In this document: positions 54,671 through 63,301 of the stretch, one piece after another | Position numbering within the stretch: the stretch's first letter is position 1 | How the letters are laid out: every line of letters starts with the position of its first letter | DNA from: Streptomyces naganishii JCM 4654 | GTDB lineage: Bacteria; Actinomycetota; Actinomycetes; Streptomycetales; Streptomycetaceae | Assembly: GCF_014650575.1 (NCBI RefSeq) | Contig: NZ_BMVF01000006.1 | Location: 372,001 to 436,000 of the forward strand | DNA: 64,000 nucleotides | Direction: 5' to 3' | Translations under genes and position numbers: made by a program | The notes under the pieces: generated by a model | The model's database searches: none | What the model was told of the DNA's origin: nothing | The model's input: only the letters and a program-made list of their open reading frames with translations

Positions 54671-55585
54671 TCAGCTCTTCACGAGGAGGCCGCGGCTGCG
54701 CAGCACCCACCGCTCCAGCGGACTGAAGATCAGCAGGTCGATGGCGATGCCGACGAACAGGATCAGGACGATGGCCTCGAACACCATCGACATGGAACTG
54801 GCGTTGCGGCCGTTCTCCAGCAGCGCGCCCAGACCGATGCCCAGGTCGGGCGAGGAGGCGATGATCTCCGCCGCCATCAGCGAGCGCCAGGAGAACGCCC
54901 AGCCCTGCTTCAGGCCCGCCAGGTAGCCGGGCAGCGCGGCCGGCAGCACGATGTGCCAGGCGCCCCGCACCCCCGTGGCGCCCATCGTGCGGCCCGCCCG
55001 CAGGAACAGCGGCGGCACCTGGTCGATGCCGGAGACCAGCCCGTTGGCGATGGAGGGCACCGCGCCGAGCAGGATCACCGCGTACATCATCGAGTTGTCC
55101 AGGCCCAGCCAGATCACCGCGGGCGGCACCCACGCCACCGACGGCAGCGACTGCAGCCCCGACAGCACCGGCCCGATCGCCGCCCGCACGAACTTCACCC
55201 GGGCCACCAGCAGCCCCAGCGGGGTGCCGATGGCCAGGGCGAACAGGAAGCCCAGCAGGCCGCGCGAGACGGACGTCCAGATGTAGCCCAGCAGGTTGCC
55301 CTGGAGCCAGGCGTCCTTGAACTCCGCGCCCACGTCGGCAGGCGAGGGCAGCTTGGACGGGTCGTCGACGATCTTGAAGGAGATCAGCCCCTGCCAGAGC
55401 ACCAGCACCACGGCTACCGCCACCAGCGGCGGCAGCACCTTGCCGACCAGTGTCTGCCGGACGGTCGTGCCGCCGGGGGGCGGCAGTTCCAGGGCGTCGA
55501 GCCCGGCCTCCACGCCGTCAAGGCCGGCGCCCGGCGCTGTGTCCCGCGGCGTCTTCGCCGCCGGATTCGTCTCAGTGCTGGCCAT
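54671..55585 (-). CDS. Sulfonate/taurine-type ABC transporter permease (SsuC/TauC-like)
   Basis: 304 aa from the ATG at 55585 (GGGGAG nine bases upstream), overlapping the ATPase gene end by 14 bp. A cytoplasmic N-terminus is followed by about six membrane segments and an EAA loop with RAGRTMGATGVRGAWHIVLPAALPGYLAGLKQGWAFSWRSLMAAEII. Similar proteins carry aliphatic sulfonates, taurine or nitrate. Placement with sulfur-assimilation genes favours a sulfur-containing substrate. Confidence 0.9.
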   Translation of the reverse strand: MASTETNPAAKTPRDTAPGAGLDGVEAGLDALELPPPGGTTVRQTLVGKVLPPLVAVAVVLVLWQGLISFKIVDDPSKLPSPADVGAEFKDAWLQGNLLGYIWTSVSRGLLGFLFALAIGTPLGLLVARVKFVRAAIGPVLSGLQSLPSVAWVPPAVIWLGLDNSMMYAVILLGAVPSIANGLVSGIDQVPPLFLRAGRTMGATGVRGAWHIVLPAALPGYLAGLKQGWAFSWRSLMAAEIIASSPDLGIGLGALLENGRNASSMSMVFEAIVLILFVGIAIDLLIFSPLERWVLRSRGLLVKS

Positions 55586-56357
55586 GGCGGCGGATCTCCC
55601 CACGCAGGACTTCGGTGATCTCCAGGGACAGCTCCGCGACCGGCGCGTCCTCGATGCGGCGCGGCTGCGGGATGTCCACCGTCCACTGCCGGGCCACCCG
55701 CCCGGGACGGGACGACAGCAGCACCACGCGCTGCGCGAGCCGCACCGCCTCGCGCACGTTGTGCGTCACGAACAGCACGGAGACGCCCGTCTCCTGCCAG
55801 ATCCGGGTCAGCTCGTCGTGCAGCACGTCCCGCGTGATGGCGTCCAGCGCCGCGAACGGCTCGTCCATCAGCAGCAGGTTGCTCTCCTGGGCCAGCGCGC
55901 GGGCCATCGCCACGCGCTGGCGCATACCGCCCGACAGCTCGTGGACGCGCTTGCCGTACGCGCCCTTCAGCCGGACCAGCTCCAGCAGTTCCTCGGCCCG
56001 GCCGCGCCGGTCCGGCTTCGCCACGCCCCGCAGTTTCAGGGCGAGTTCTATGTTCTTGCCCGCGGTCAGCCACGGGAACAGCGCGTGCTCCTGGAACATC
56101 AGTGCCGGGCGGCCGTCGGTCGTGATGGACCCGGCGGTGGGCCGGTCCAGGCCCGCCACCAGGTTCAGCAGCGTCGACTTGCCGCACCCCGAGGCGCCCA
56201 GGAGCGTGACGAACTCGCCCGGCGCGACATCGAGGCTGATGTCGTCCAGGACGAGCTGCTGCCCACCCGGTGCCGCGAAGGACTTCGAGACGTGCTCGAG
56301 ACGTGCCGCGTGCTCGACGGCCTCGGCGCCGGCGGCCTTGGCGAGGGTCGTGGCCAT
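55572..56357 (-). CDS. Sulfonate/nitrate-type ABC transporter ATP-binding protein (SsuB/TauB-like)
   Basis: 261 aa from the ATG at 56357, which has AGGAGG eight bases upstream. ATPase motifs: Walker A GASGCGKSTLLNLVAGL, Q-loop (LMFQEHALFPWLT), signature LSGGMRQRVAMARAL, Walker B NLLLMDEPFAALD and H-loop LFVTHNVREA. It energises the neighbouring permease and binding protein. It lies directly after ssuA-like in the operon. Confidence 0.95.
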   Translation of the reverse strand: MATTLAKAAGAEAVEHAARLEHVSKSFAAPGGQQLVLDDISLDVAPGEFVTLLGASGCGKSTLLNLVAGLDRPTAGSITTDGRPALMFQEHALFPWLTAGKNIELALKLRGVAKPDRRGRAEELLELVRLKGAYGKRVHELSGGMRQRVAMARALAQESNLLLMDEPFAALDAITRDVLHDELTRIWQETGVSVLFVTHNVREAVRLAQRVVLLSSRPGRVARQWTVDIPQPRRIEDAPVAELSLEITEVLRGEIRRHGQH

Positions 56358-56393
56358 GGTCGTCACCTCCTGGGAACTGTTCGGCTACGGGCT

Positions 56394-57506
56394 CTACTTG
56401 ACGCCGAGTCCGGCGTCGGAGACGGCCGGCTCGCCCTCGGCCTTCAGGACCTTGTTCAGCAGGGTCAGGTCGTAGATGCCGTCCAGCTTCGGGTCCTTGA
56501 GCAGGCCGGCCTTCACGGCGTGCCGCGCCTCGGTGTCCAGCGTGGCGGCCAGCGGGTCGTCGGTGATCCGGATGGACTTCCACGCCGGGTCGAGGACGTT
56601 GGCCGGCAGCGCCTTGCCCGAGTCGGCCGCCAGCTGCTGGTTGGCCGCCTCCTCCGCCGCGTCCGGGTTGGCGTTGATCCACTTGTTGGTCTCGACCGAG
56701 GCCCTCAGCACCGCCTCGACGGCCGCCGGGTGCTCCTTGAGGAACTTCTGCGACACGATGATGTTCGTGATCACGAACTTCTTGCCCTGCCACAGCGACG
56801 ACTCGTCCAGCAGCACCTTGGCGCCCTCGGCGACCAGCTTGGACGCGGTCGGCTCCGGCACCCACGCGCCGTCGATGGAACCGGACTTGTAGGCGTCCGG
56901 GGTGACCTTGTTGTCGGTGCGGACCACCGACACGTCGCCCTTGCCGCTCTGCGCGTCGACCTTCCAGCCGCGCTCCGCGATCCAGTTGAGGAACGCCACG
57001 TCCTGGGTGTTGCCGAGCTGCGGGGTGGCGATCTTCTTGCCCTTGACGTCCGCAAGGGACTTGATCTTTTGCGGGTTGACCACCAGCTTGACCCCGCCGG
57101 AGGCCGAACCGCCGATGATCCGCAGGCTCTTGCCGCCGGACTTGGTGTAGCCGTTGACGGCCGGGGAGGGGCCGAGCCAGCCGATGTCGATGGAACCGGA
57201 GTTGAGGGCCTCGATCTCGGACGGGCCGGCGTTGAAGACCTGGTACTTGGCCAGGGTGGCCCCCAGCGACTTCTGGAAGAAGCCCTTCCGCACGCCCACC
57301 AGCGCGGTCGCGTGGGTCAGATTGCCGAAGTAGCCGATCTTGACGGAGTCCAGTCCGTCGGTCTTCTTGGCCCCGGCGGCGACCTTCTGGCCGGGGCCGT
57401 CGTCCTTGGCCTGGGAGCCGTAGCCGCAGGCGGCGAGGGCGAGCAGGGGGAGCGCGGCGGCCACGGCGAGGCCGCGGCGGAGCAGGGGCGATCGTTTGGC
57501 AGGCAC
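56394..57506 (-). CDS. Sulfonate/taurine-type ABC transporter substrate-binding lipoprotein (SsuA-like)
   Basis: 370 aa from the GTG at 57506. A lipoprotein signal with lipobox LALAAC precedes the mature domain. The SsuA/TauA/NMT1-like features are VKIGYFGNLTHATALVGVRKGFFQKSLG, FNAGPSEIEALNSGSIDIGWLGPSPAVNGY, and DGAWVPEPTASKLVAEGAKVLLDESSLW. It should capture sulfonates or a related organosulfur compound outside the membrane. It follows cysN with a 232-bp gap. Confidence 0.9.
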   Translation of the reverse strand: MPAKRSPLLRRGLAVAAALPLLALAACGYGSQAKDDGPGQKVAAGAKKTDGLDSVKIGYFGNLTHATALVGVRKGFFQKSLGATLAKYQVFNAGPSEIEALNSGSIDIGWLGPSPAVNGYTKSGGKSLRIIGGSASGGVKLVVNPQKIKSLADVKGKKIATPQLGNTQDVAFLNWIAERGWKVDAQSGKGDVSVVRTDNKVTPDAYKSGSIDGAWVPEPTASKLVAEGAKVLLDESSLWQGKKFVITNIIVSQKFLKEHPAAVEAVLRASVETNKWINANPDAAEEAANQQLAADSGKALPANVLDPAWKSIRITDDPLAATLDTEARHAVKAGLLKDPKLDGIYDLTLLNKVLKAEGEPAVSDAGLGVK

Positions 57507-57545
57507 GGGAGGTGTTCCTCTCGGAGGCCCGGCGGTCACGGTCTC

Positions 57546-57644
57546 TCAGGTCGTGGCCGGGAGGTCGGCAGGTCTTCGTCGCAGCCGGGACGGCGGGCGG
57601 GGGGTGAGGGCGCGCAGGCAGTGCGCGTACGTCAGCGCGCACAT
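57546..57644 (-). CDS. Possible Cys-containing leader mini-ORF upstream of the SsuA-like gene
   Basis: A 32-codon frame begins with ATG-TGC (MCALTYAHCLRAL and onward) in the cysN-to-ssuA spacer. Two Cys codons near the start, Arg/Pro-rich after that. It could act as a cysteine-sensing attenuator like the cysI leader, but there is no conserved sequence I recognise, so this may be chance. Confidence 0.25.
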   Translation of the reverse strand: MCALTYAHCLRALTPRPPSRLRRRPADLPATT

Positions 57645-57738
57645 CGGGCCACCCCGCCCTGTCCGCTGCCGAGGGCGCCGCTGCCGACGCGGCCGCCCTC
57701 CTTGGCGAACGTCGAGTAGATGTCGGTGGGGTTCACGT

Positions 57739-59073
57739 TCAGAAGTCCCACCCGTCGTCCTCGGCGGCGTCCTTGACCGGCTCGGGGGCGGCGAAGGACT
57801 CGCCGACCATGCCCGCGGTCAGGGTGGTGCCGTCGCTGGGGTCGATCAGGATGAAGGAGCCGGTGCGGCGCGAGTCGGCGTAGGAGTCGACCGGCAGCGG
57901 CTCGGCGGCGCGGATCTTCACCCGCCCGATGTCGTTGGCGGCGAGCCGGCCCGGGTGCGGGTGCAGGGACAGGTCGTCGAGGGTGAGCCGGGAGGGGATG
58001 TCCTTGACGATCGCCTTGACGGTCCGGGTGCCGTGCTTGAGCAGCACCCGGTGGCCCACGGTCAGCGCCTGGTCGGCGACGTGGCAGACGGTCGCCTCCA
58101 CGTCCTGGGTGGTGGCGGGGGCGTCCTTGGCGGGCACGATCAGGTCGCCGCGCGAGACGTCGATGTCGTCCTCGAGCAGGAGCGTCACCGACTGCGCCGT
58201 CCAGGCCACGTCGACCGGCTCGCCGAGCAGGTCGATGCCGGAGATCCGCGTGGTGCGGCCCGAGGGCAGCACCACGACCTCCTCGCCGACGCGGAAGGTG
58301 CCGGCCGCGATCTGGCCCGCGTAGCCCCGGTAGTCGGGGTGCTCGGCGGTCCTCGGCCGGATCACGTACTGCACGGGCAGCCGCGCGTGGCAGTGCGCCA
58401 GGTCGTGGCTGACGGGCACGGTCTCCAGGTGCTCCAGGACGGTCGGGCCGCCGTACCAGTCCATGTTGGCGCTCGGCTCCACCACGTTGTCCCCGGCGAG
58501 CGCGGAGATCGGGATGGCGGTGACCTCGGGGACGCCCAGTTCGGTGGCGTACGCCGTGAACTCCTCGGCGGTCGCGGCGAACACGGGCTCCTCGTAGCCG
58601 ACGAGGTCCATCTTGTTCACGGCGAGGACCACGTGCGGCACGCGCAGCAGGGCGGCGATCGCCGCGTGCCGGCGGGTCTGCTCGACGACGCCGTTGCGGG
58701 CGTCGACGAGGATCACGGTGAGCTCGGCGGTGGAGGCGCCGGTGACCATGTTGCGCGTGTACTGCACATGGCCGGGGGTGTCGGCGAGGATGAAGCGGCG
58801 GCGCGGGGTGGCGAAGTAGCGGTAGGCCACGTCGATGGTGATGCCCTGCTCGCGCTCGGCGCGCAGGCCGTCGGTGAGCAGCGCGAGGTCCGGGGCCTCC
58901 TGGCCGCGGCTCGCCGAGGCGCGCTCGACCGCCTCCAGCTGGTCGGTGAGGACCGACTTGGAGTCGTGCAGGAGCCGGCCCACCAGGGTGGACTTGCCGT
59001 CGTCGACGGAGCCGGCGGTGGCGAACCGCAGCAGCGTGGTGGCCGCAAGCTGCTCGGTGGTGATCGTGCTCAT
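57739..59073 (-). CDS. cysN: Sulfate adenylyltransferase subunit 1 (GTPase)
   Basis: 444 aa. GTPase subunit of ATP sulfurylase, an EF-Tu-like protein: P-loop GSVDDGKST (21-29), RGITIDVAYRYF-type switch (REQGITIDVAY), DTPGH, and NKMD. The C-terminal beta-barrel domains follow (VQYVIRPRTAEHPDYRGYAGQI). There is no fused APS kinase domain, consistent with a separate cysC. It starts two bases after the cysD stop and forms the heterodimer with CysD that makes adenosine phosphosulfate. Confidence 0.97.
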   Translation of the reverse strand: MSTITTEQLAATTLLRFATAGSVDDGKSTLVGRLLHDSKSVLTDQLEAVERASASRGQEAPDLALLTDGLRAEREQGITIDVAYRYFATPRRRFILADTPGHVQYTRNMVTGASTAELTVILVDARNGVVEQTRRHAAIAALLRVPHVVLAVNKMDLVGYEEPVFAATAEEFTAYATELGVPEVTAIPISALAGDNVVEPSANMDWYGGPTVLEHLETVPVSHDLAHCHARLPVQYVIRPRTAEHPDYRGYAGQIAAGTFRVGEEVVVLPSGRTTRISGIDLLGEPVDVAWTAQSVTLLLEDDIDVSRGDLIVPAKDAPATTQDVEATVCHVADQALTVGHRVLLKHGTRTVKAIVKDIPSRLTLDDLSLHPHPGRLAANDIGRVKIRAAEPLPVDSYADSRRTGSFILIDPSDGTTLTAGMVGESFAAPEPVKDAAEDDGWDF

Positions 59074-59075
59074 CT

Positions 59076-60020
59076 CTAGAAGTACCCCTCGCGCTTGCGG
59101 TCCTCCATCGCGGCCTCGGACATCTTGTCGTCGGCGCGGGTGGCGCCGCGCTCGGTGAGGCGGGAGGCGGCGATCTCGGCGATCACCTTCTCGATGGTGT
59201 CGGCGTCGGAGTCGACGGCCCCGGTGCAGGACATGTCGCCGACCGTGCGGTAGCGCACCAGGCGCTTCTCGACGCTCTCGCCGTCCTTGGGGCCGCCCCA
59301 CTCGCCGGGAGTCAGCCACATGCCGTTGCGGGCGAACACCTCGCGCTCGTGGGCGTAGTAGATCGCCGGCAGTTCGATGCCCTCGCGGGCGATGTACTGC
59401 CACACGTCCAGCTCGGTCCAGTTGGACAGCGGGAAGACGCGCACGTGCTCGCCGGGCGCGTGGCGCCCGTTGTAGAGGTTCCACAGTTCGGGCCGCTGGC
59501 GGCGCGGGTCCCACTGGGAGAACTCGTCGCGCAGGGAGAACACCCGCTCCTTGGCCCGCGCCTTCTCCTCGTCGCGCCGCCCGCCGCCGAAGACGGCGTC
59601 GAACTTCTCGGCCTGGATCTTCTCGGTCAGCGGCAGCGTCTGCAGCGGGTTGCGGGTGCCGTCCGGGCGCTCCTTGAGGACTCCGCGGTCGATGTAGTCC
59701 TGCACCAGGGCCACGTGCAGGCGTAGCCCGTGCTGCCGCACGGTCCGGTCGCGGTACTGGAGCACCTCCGGGAAGTTGTGCCCGGTGTCCACGTGCAGCA
59801 GCGCGAACGGCACCGCCGCCGGGGCGAACGCCTTCAGCGCCAGGTGCAGCATGAGGATGGAGTCCTTGCCGCCGGAGAAGAGGATCACCGGGTTCTCGAA
59901 CTCGCCCGCCACCTCGCGGAAGATGTGCACCGCCTCGGACTCCAGCGCGTCCAGGTGGGAGAGGGCGTACGGGCTCGAGGTGCCCTCGCCGTCCTGAGTG
60001 ACCTTGGCGACGGTCGTCAT
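59076..60020 (-). CDS. cysD: Sulfate adenylyltransferase subunit 2
   Basis: 314 aa from the ATG at 60020 (AAGGGG upstream; it overlaps the end of cysC by 4 bp). PP-loop SGGKDS at 49-54 binds ATP; other signatures are LLHVDTGHNFPEVL, AVFGGGRRDEEKARAKERVFSLRDEFSQWDPRRQRPELW, and FPLSNWTELDVWQYIAREGI, with LTERGATRADDKMSEAAMEDRKREGYF at the end. It adenylates sulfate together with CysN. Confidence 0.97.
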   Translation of the reverse strand: MTTVAKVTQDGEGTSSPYALSHLDALESEAVHIFREVAGEFENPVILFSGGKDSILMLHLALKAFAPAAVPFALLHVDTGHNFPEVLQYRDRTVRQHGLRLHVALVQDYIDRGVLKERPDGTRNPLQTLPLTEKIQAEKFDAVFGGGRRDEEKARAKERVFSLRDEFSQWDPRRQRPELWNLYNGRHAPGEHVRVFPLSNWTELDVWQYIAREGIELPAIYYAHEREVFARNGMWLTPGEWGGPKDGESVEKRLVRYRTVGDMSCTGAVDSDADTIEKVIAEIAASRLTERGATRADDKMSEAAMEDRKREGYF

Positions 60021-60553
60021 GCCAGTCCCCTTTCGCCGAGCAGGGCGTACACCGACGCCGCGGACTCCTGCACGCTCTGGTGCTGCGACTCGATCCGCAG
60101 ATCCGGCGCCTCGGGCTCCTCGTACGGGTCGTCGACGCCCGTCAGCCCGGTCAGCTCGCCGGCGGCCTGCTTGGCGTACAGGCCCTTCACATCCCGTACG
60201 GAGCACACCTCGACCGGGGTCGCCACGTGCACCTCCACGTACGCCGTGCCGTTCTCCTGGTGCCGCTTGCGTACCGCGTCCCGGCTGTCGGCGTACGGCG
60301 CGATCACCGGGACCAGCGCCAGCACGCCGTTGCGGGCGAGCAGTTCGGCGACGAAGCCGATGCGCTGCACGTTGGTGTGCCGGTCCTCGCGGGAGAAGCC
60401 GAGGCCCGCGGAGACGAACTCGCGGATCTCGTCGCCGTCGAGCACCTCGACGCGGTGGCCCTCCGCGCGCAGCCGGCCCGCGAGTTCGTGCGCGATGGTG
60501 GTCTTGCCGGCGCTCGGCAGACCCGTGAGCCAGACGGTGGCTCCGGTTCTCAC
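60017..60553 (-). CDS. cysC: Adenylylsulfate (APS) kinase
   Basis: 178 aa from the GTG at 60553, which has GGAG six bases upstream; an ATG at 60577 is also in frame but has no ribosome site. P-loop GLPSAGKTT (11-19), then LDGDEIREFVSAGLGFSREDRHTNVQRIGFVAELLARNG, LVPVIAPYADSRDAVR and YVEVHVATPVEVCSVRDVKGLYAKQAAGEL, with the APS-site DDPYEEPEAPDL. It converts APS to PAPS. Because the CysH next to it looks like an APS reductase, this kinase may serve sulfotransferase reactions or act as a second branch. Confidence 0.95.
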   Translation of the reverse strand: MRTGATVWLTGLPSAGKTTIAHELAGRLRAEGHRVEVLDGDEIREFVSAGLGFSREDRHTNVQRIGFVAELLARNGVLALVPVIAPYADSRDAVRKRHQENGTAYVEVHVATPVEVCSVRDVKGLYAKQAAGELTGLTGVDDPYEEPEAPDLRIESQHQSVQESAASVYALLGERGLA

Positions 60554-60579
60554 GTGTGTCTCCTGAATCTGTGTCATCG

Positions 60580-61290
60580 TCAGCCGTGCAGCCCGCACTC
60601 GGTCTTGGCGCTGCCCGCCCAGCGGCCGGCCCGCGCGTCCTCGCCCTCCAGCAGCCGCCGGGTGCAGGGCTCGCAGCCGACCGAGCCGTAGCCGTCCATC
60701 AGCAGCGGGTTGGTCAGTACGCCGTGCTCGGAGACGTAGGCGTCCACGTCGTCCTGGGTCCAGCGGGCGATCGGGGAGATCTTCACCTTGCGCCGCCTGT
60801 CGTCCCAGCCGACCACCGGGGTGTTCGCCCGGGTGGGGGACTCGTCGCGGCGCAGCCCGGTCGCCCAGGCCTGGTAGCCCTTCAGGCCCTCCTCCAGCGG
60901 CTGGACCTTGCGCAGCCTGCAGCACAGGTCGGGGTCGCGGTCGTGCAGCCTCGGGCCGTACTCGGCGTCCTGCTCGGCGACCGTCTGCCGCGGGGTGAGC
61001 GTGATGACGTTGACGTCCATCACCACCTCCACCGCGTCGCGGGTGCCGATGGTCTCCGGGAAGTGGTAGCCGGTGTCGAGGAACACCACGTCCACGCCCG
61101 GCATGGCGCGGGAGGCGAGGTGGGCGACCACCGCGTCCTCCATCGAGGAGGTGACGCAGAACCGCGCGCCGAAGGTGCTCGCCGCCCACTGGAGGATCTC
61201 CAGCGCGGAGGCGTCCTCCAGGTCGCGGCCGGCCTGCTCGGCCAGCGCCTTCAACTCCTCGTCGGTGCGCTCTTGCTGAGCCGTCGTCAT
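60580..61290 (-). CDS. cysH: Assimilatory adenylyl-sulfate reductase (iron-sulfur type CysH)
   Basis: 236 aa. Cys123-Cys124 (CCRLRKVQPL) and Cys206/Cys209 (CEPC) are the four [4Fe-4S] ligands, and Cys232 (ECGLH) is the catalytic Cys. This iron-sulfur form marks APS reductases, as in plants and mycobacteria, rather than the cluster-free PAPS reductases of enteric bacteria. It reduces APS to sulfite with thioredoxin. The ATG at 61290 overlaps the stop of the zinc-ribbon mini-gene (ATGA), so translation is coupled. Confidence 0.95.
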   Translation of the reverse strand: MTTAQQERTDEELKALAEQAGRDLEDASALEILQWAASTFGARFCVTSSMEDAVVAHLASRAMPGVDVVFLDTGYHFPETIGTRDAVEVVMDVNVITLTPRQTVAEQDAEYGPRLHDRDPDLCCRLRKVQPLEEGLKGYQAWATGLRRDESPTRANTPVVGWDDRRRKVKISPIARWTQDDVDAYVSEHGVLTNPLLMDGYGSVGCEPCTRRLLEGEDARAGRWAGSAKTECGLHG

Positions 61291-61472
61291 GTCTGATCGT
61301 CCCCTCCGTCGCCGGTGGCCCGCTGGAACCCCCGGGCCAGCAGCCCGAGGAACCTCAGCTGGAAGGCCCGGTTGCACGCCCCGCATTCCCACGCCCCGTG
61401 CCCTTGCTCACCGGGACGCAGGTCCTCCTCGCCGCAGTACGGGCAGTAGAAGGGCGCGGCACGCTCGCTCAC
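61287..61472 (-). CDS. Zinc-ribbon mini-protein between cysI and cysH
   Basis: 61 aa from the GTG at 61472. Cys10/Cys13 (FYCPYCGEE) and Cys30/Cys33 (WECGACNRAF) form a four-cysteine zinc ribbon or small redox site; the tail is hydrophobic then acidic (QLRFLGLLARGFQRATGDGGDD). It overlaps the cysI stop by four bases and the cysH start by four, so it is translated as part of the operon. Function unknown. It may be a zinc-binding adaptor, a rubredoxin-like electron carrier (CxxC pairs) or a cluster-assembly helper. Confidence 0.85.
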   Translation of the reverse strand: MSERAAPFYCPYCGEEDLRPGEQGHGAWECGACNRAFQLRFLGLLARGFQRATGDGGDDQT

Positions 61473-63163
61473 GACAGCGCCTCCTCGGAGGCCCGCGCCG
61501 CCCAGGCGGCGAAGTGCTCGCCGTCCTGGCGCTCGGCCTGGAAACGCTTGAGCACCCGCTCGATGTAGTCGGGCAGCTCCGCCGAAGTCACCTTCAGACC
61601 GCGGACCTTGCGGCCGAAGGACGGCTCCAGGCCCAGGGCGCCGCCGAGGTGGACCTGGTAGCCGCCGACCTGGTTGCCCTGGTCGTCGGTGACCAGCTGG
61701 CCCTTGAGGCCGATGTCCGCGGTCTGGATGCGGGCGCAGGCGTTGGGGCAGCCGTTGATGTTGATGGTGAGCGGCTCGTCGAACGTAGGCAGCCGGCGCT
61801 CGAGTTCGTCGATCAGCTCGCTGCCGCGCTCCTTGGTCTCCACGATGGCGAGCTTGCAGAACTCGATGCCCGTGCAGGCCATCGTGCCGCGCCGGAACGG
61901 GGACGGCTTGACCCTGAGGTCCAGCGCCTCCAGGGCGTCGACCAGGGAGTCGACCCGGTCCCCGGGCACGTCGAGGATGATCATCTTCTGCTCGACGGTG
62001 GTGGACACCCGGCCCGAGCCGTGCTCCTCGGCCAGTTCGGCGACCTTGGTCAGCAGCGAGCCGTCCATCCGGCCCACGCGCGGGGCGAAGCCGACGTAGA
62101 AGCGGCCGTCCTTCTGGCGGTGCACGCCGATGTGGTCGCGCCACACCCGCGCGGGCATCTCGGGGGCGGGGCCGTCGGTCAGCTTGCGGCCCAGGTACTC
62201 GTCCTCGACGACCTGGCGGAACTTCTCGGCGCCCCAGTCGGCGACGAGGAACTTCAGCCGGGCCCGGTTGCGCAGCCGCCGGTAGCCGTAGTCGCGGAAG
62301 ACCGAGGTGACCGCCTCCCACACCTCCGGCACGTCCGCCTCGGGCACCCAGGCGCCCAGCCGCACGCCGAACCTCGGGTTGGTCGACAGCCCGCCGCCGA
62401 CCCACAGGTCGAAGCCGGGGCCGTGCTCGGGGTGGACCACGCCGACGAAGGAGATGTCGTTGATCTCGTGGGCGACGTCGAGCAGCGGGGAGCCGGAGAC
62501 GGCCGTCTTGTACTTGCGCGGCAGGTTGGAGAAGCGCGGGTCGCCGATGTAGCGGCGGGCGATCTCCTCCAGCGCGGCCGTGCCGTCGATGATCTCGTCC
62601 TCGGCCACCCCGGCGACCGGGGAGCCGAGCATGCCGCGCGGGCAGTCGCCGCACGCCTCGGTGGTGGACAGGCCGACCGACTCCAGACGTTCCCAGATGG
62701 CGGGCACGTCCTCGATGCGCACCCAGTGGAACTGGATGTTCTGCCGGTCGGTGATGTCCGCGCTGCCGCGGGCGTACGTCTGCGAGACCTCGCCGATCAC
62801 GCGGAGCTGCTCGGTGGTGAGCCGGCCGCCCGTGACGCGCACGCGCATCATGAAGTACTCGTCCTCGAGCTCCTCGGGCTCCAGCAGACCGGTGCGGCCG
62901 CCGTCGATCCCGGGGCGGCGCTGGGTGTAGAGGCCCCACCAACGGAAGCGCCCGCGCAGGTCGTTGGGGTCGATGGAGTGGAAGCCGCGCTTGGAGTAGA
63001 TCGTCTCAATGCGTGTCCGCACATTGAGACCGTCGTCGTCCTTCTTGAGCTGTTCGTTGCCGTTGAGCGGGGTCAGGTGCCCCGCGGCCCACTGTCCCTC
63101 GCCGCGGTGACGGCTCACCTTGCGGCGGGGCGCGACGGAGTGTGACGAAGAGGCGGCGGCCAT
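61469..63163 (-). CDS. cysI: Ferredoxin-type sulfite reductase (nitrite/sulfite reductase family)
   Basis: 564 aa from the ATG at 63163 (AAGGAC upstream). It has two ferredoxin-like half domains and the siroheme/[4Fe-4S] motifs with ligands Cys430 and Cys436 (ACTGIEFCKLA) and Cys472 and Cys476 (NGCPNACA). Siroheme-binding segments include VRVTGGRLTTEQLRVI, TDRQNIQFHW and ACGDCPRGMLGSPVAG. No flavoprotein CysJ is present, so electrons probably come from ferredoxin. It reduces sulfite to sulfide as the first gene of the operon, downstream of a leader peptide at 63302-63385. Confidence 0.95.
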   Translation of the reverse strand: MAAASSSHSVAPRRKVSRHRGEGQWAAGHLTPLNGNEQLKKDDDGLNVRTRIETIYSKRGFHSIDPNDLRGRFRWWGLYTQRRPGIDGGRTGLLEPEELEDEYFMMRVRVTGGRLTTEQLRVIGEVSQTYARGSADITDRQNIQFHWVRIEDVPAIWERLESVGLSTTEACGDCPRGMLGSPVAGVAEDEIIDGTAALEEIARRYIGDPRFSNLPRKYKTAVSGSPLLDVAHEINDISFVGVVHPEHGPGFDLWVGGGLSTNPRFGVRLGAWVPEADVPEVWEAVTSVFRDYGYRRLRNRARLKFLVADWGAEKFRQVVEDEYLGRKLTDGPAPEMPARVWRDHIGVHRQKDGRFYVGFAPRVGRMDGSLLTKVAELAEEHGSGRVSTTVEQKMIILDVPGDRVDSLVDALEALDLRVKPSPFRRGTMACTGIEFCKLAIVETKERGSELIDELERRLPTFDEPLTININGCPNACARIQTADIGLKGQLVTDDQGNQVGGYQVHLGGALGLEPSFGRKVRGLKVTSAELPDYIERVLKRFQAERQDGEHFAAWAARASEEALS

Positions 63164-63301
63164 GGTCGATACGTCCTTCGGGACAGCGGGGAATACGGCT
63201 TTGACCTGCGTGGACGCAGGCGCATACGGCATCGGCCGGACATGCGCCTCATCGCGCTGCAGGCAAGGAAAGCAGGGGGGAACGCGGCGGTGCTGGGCGG
63301 A

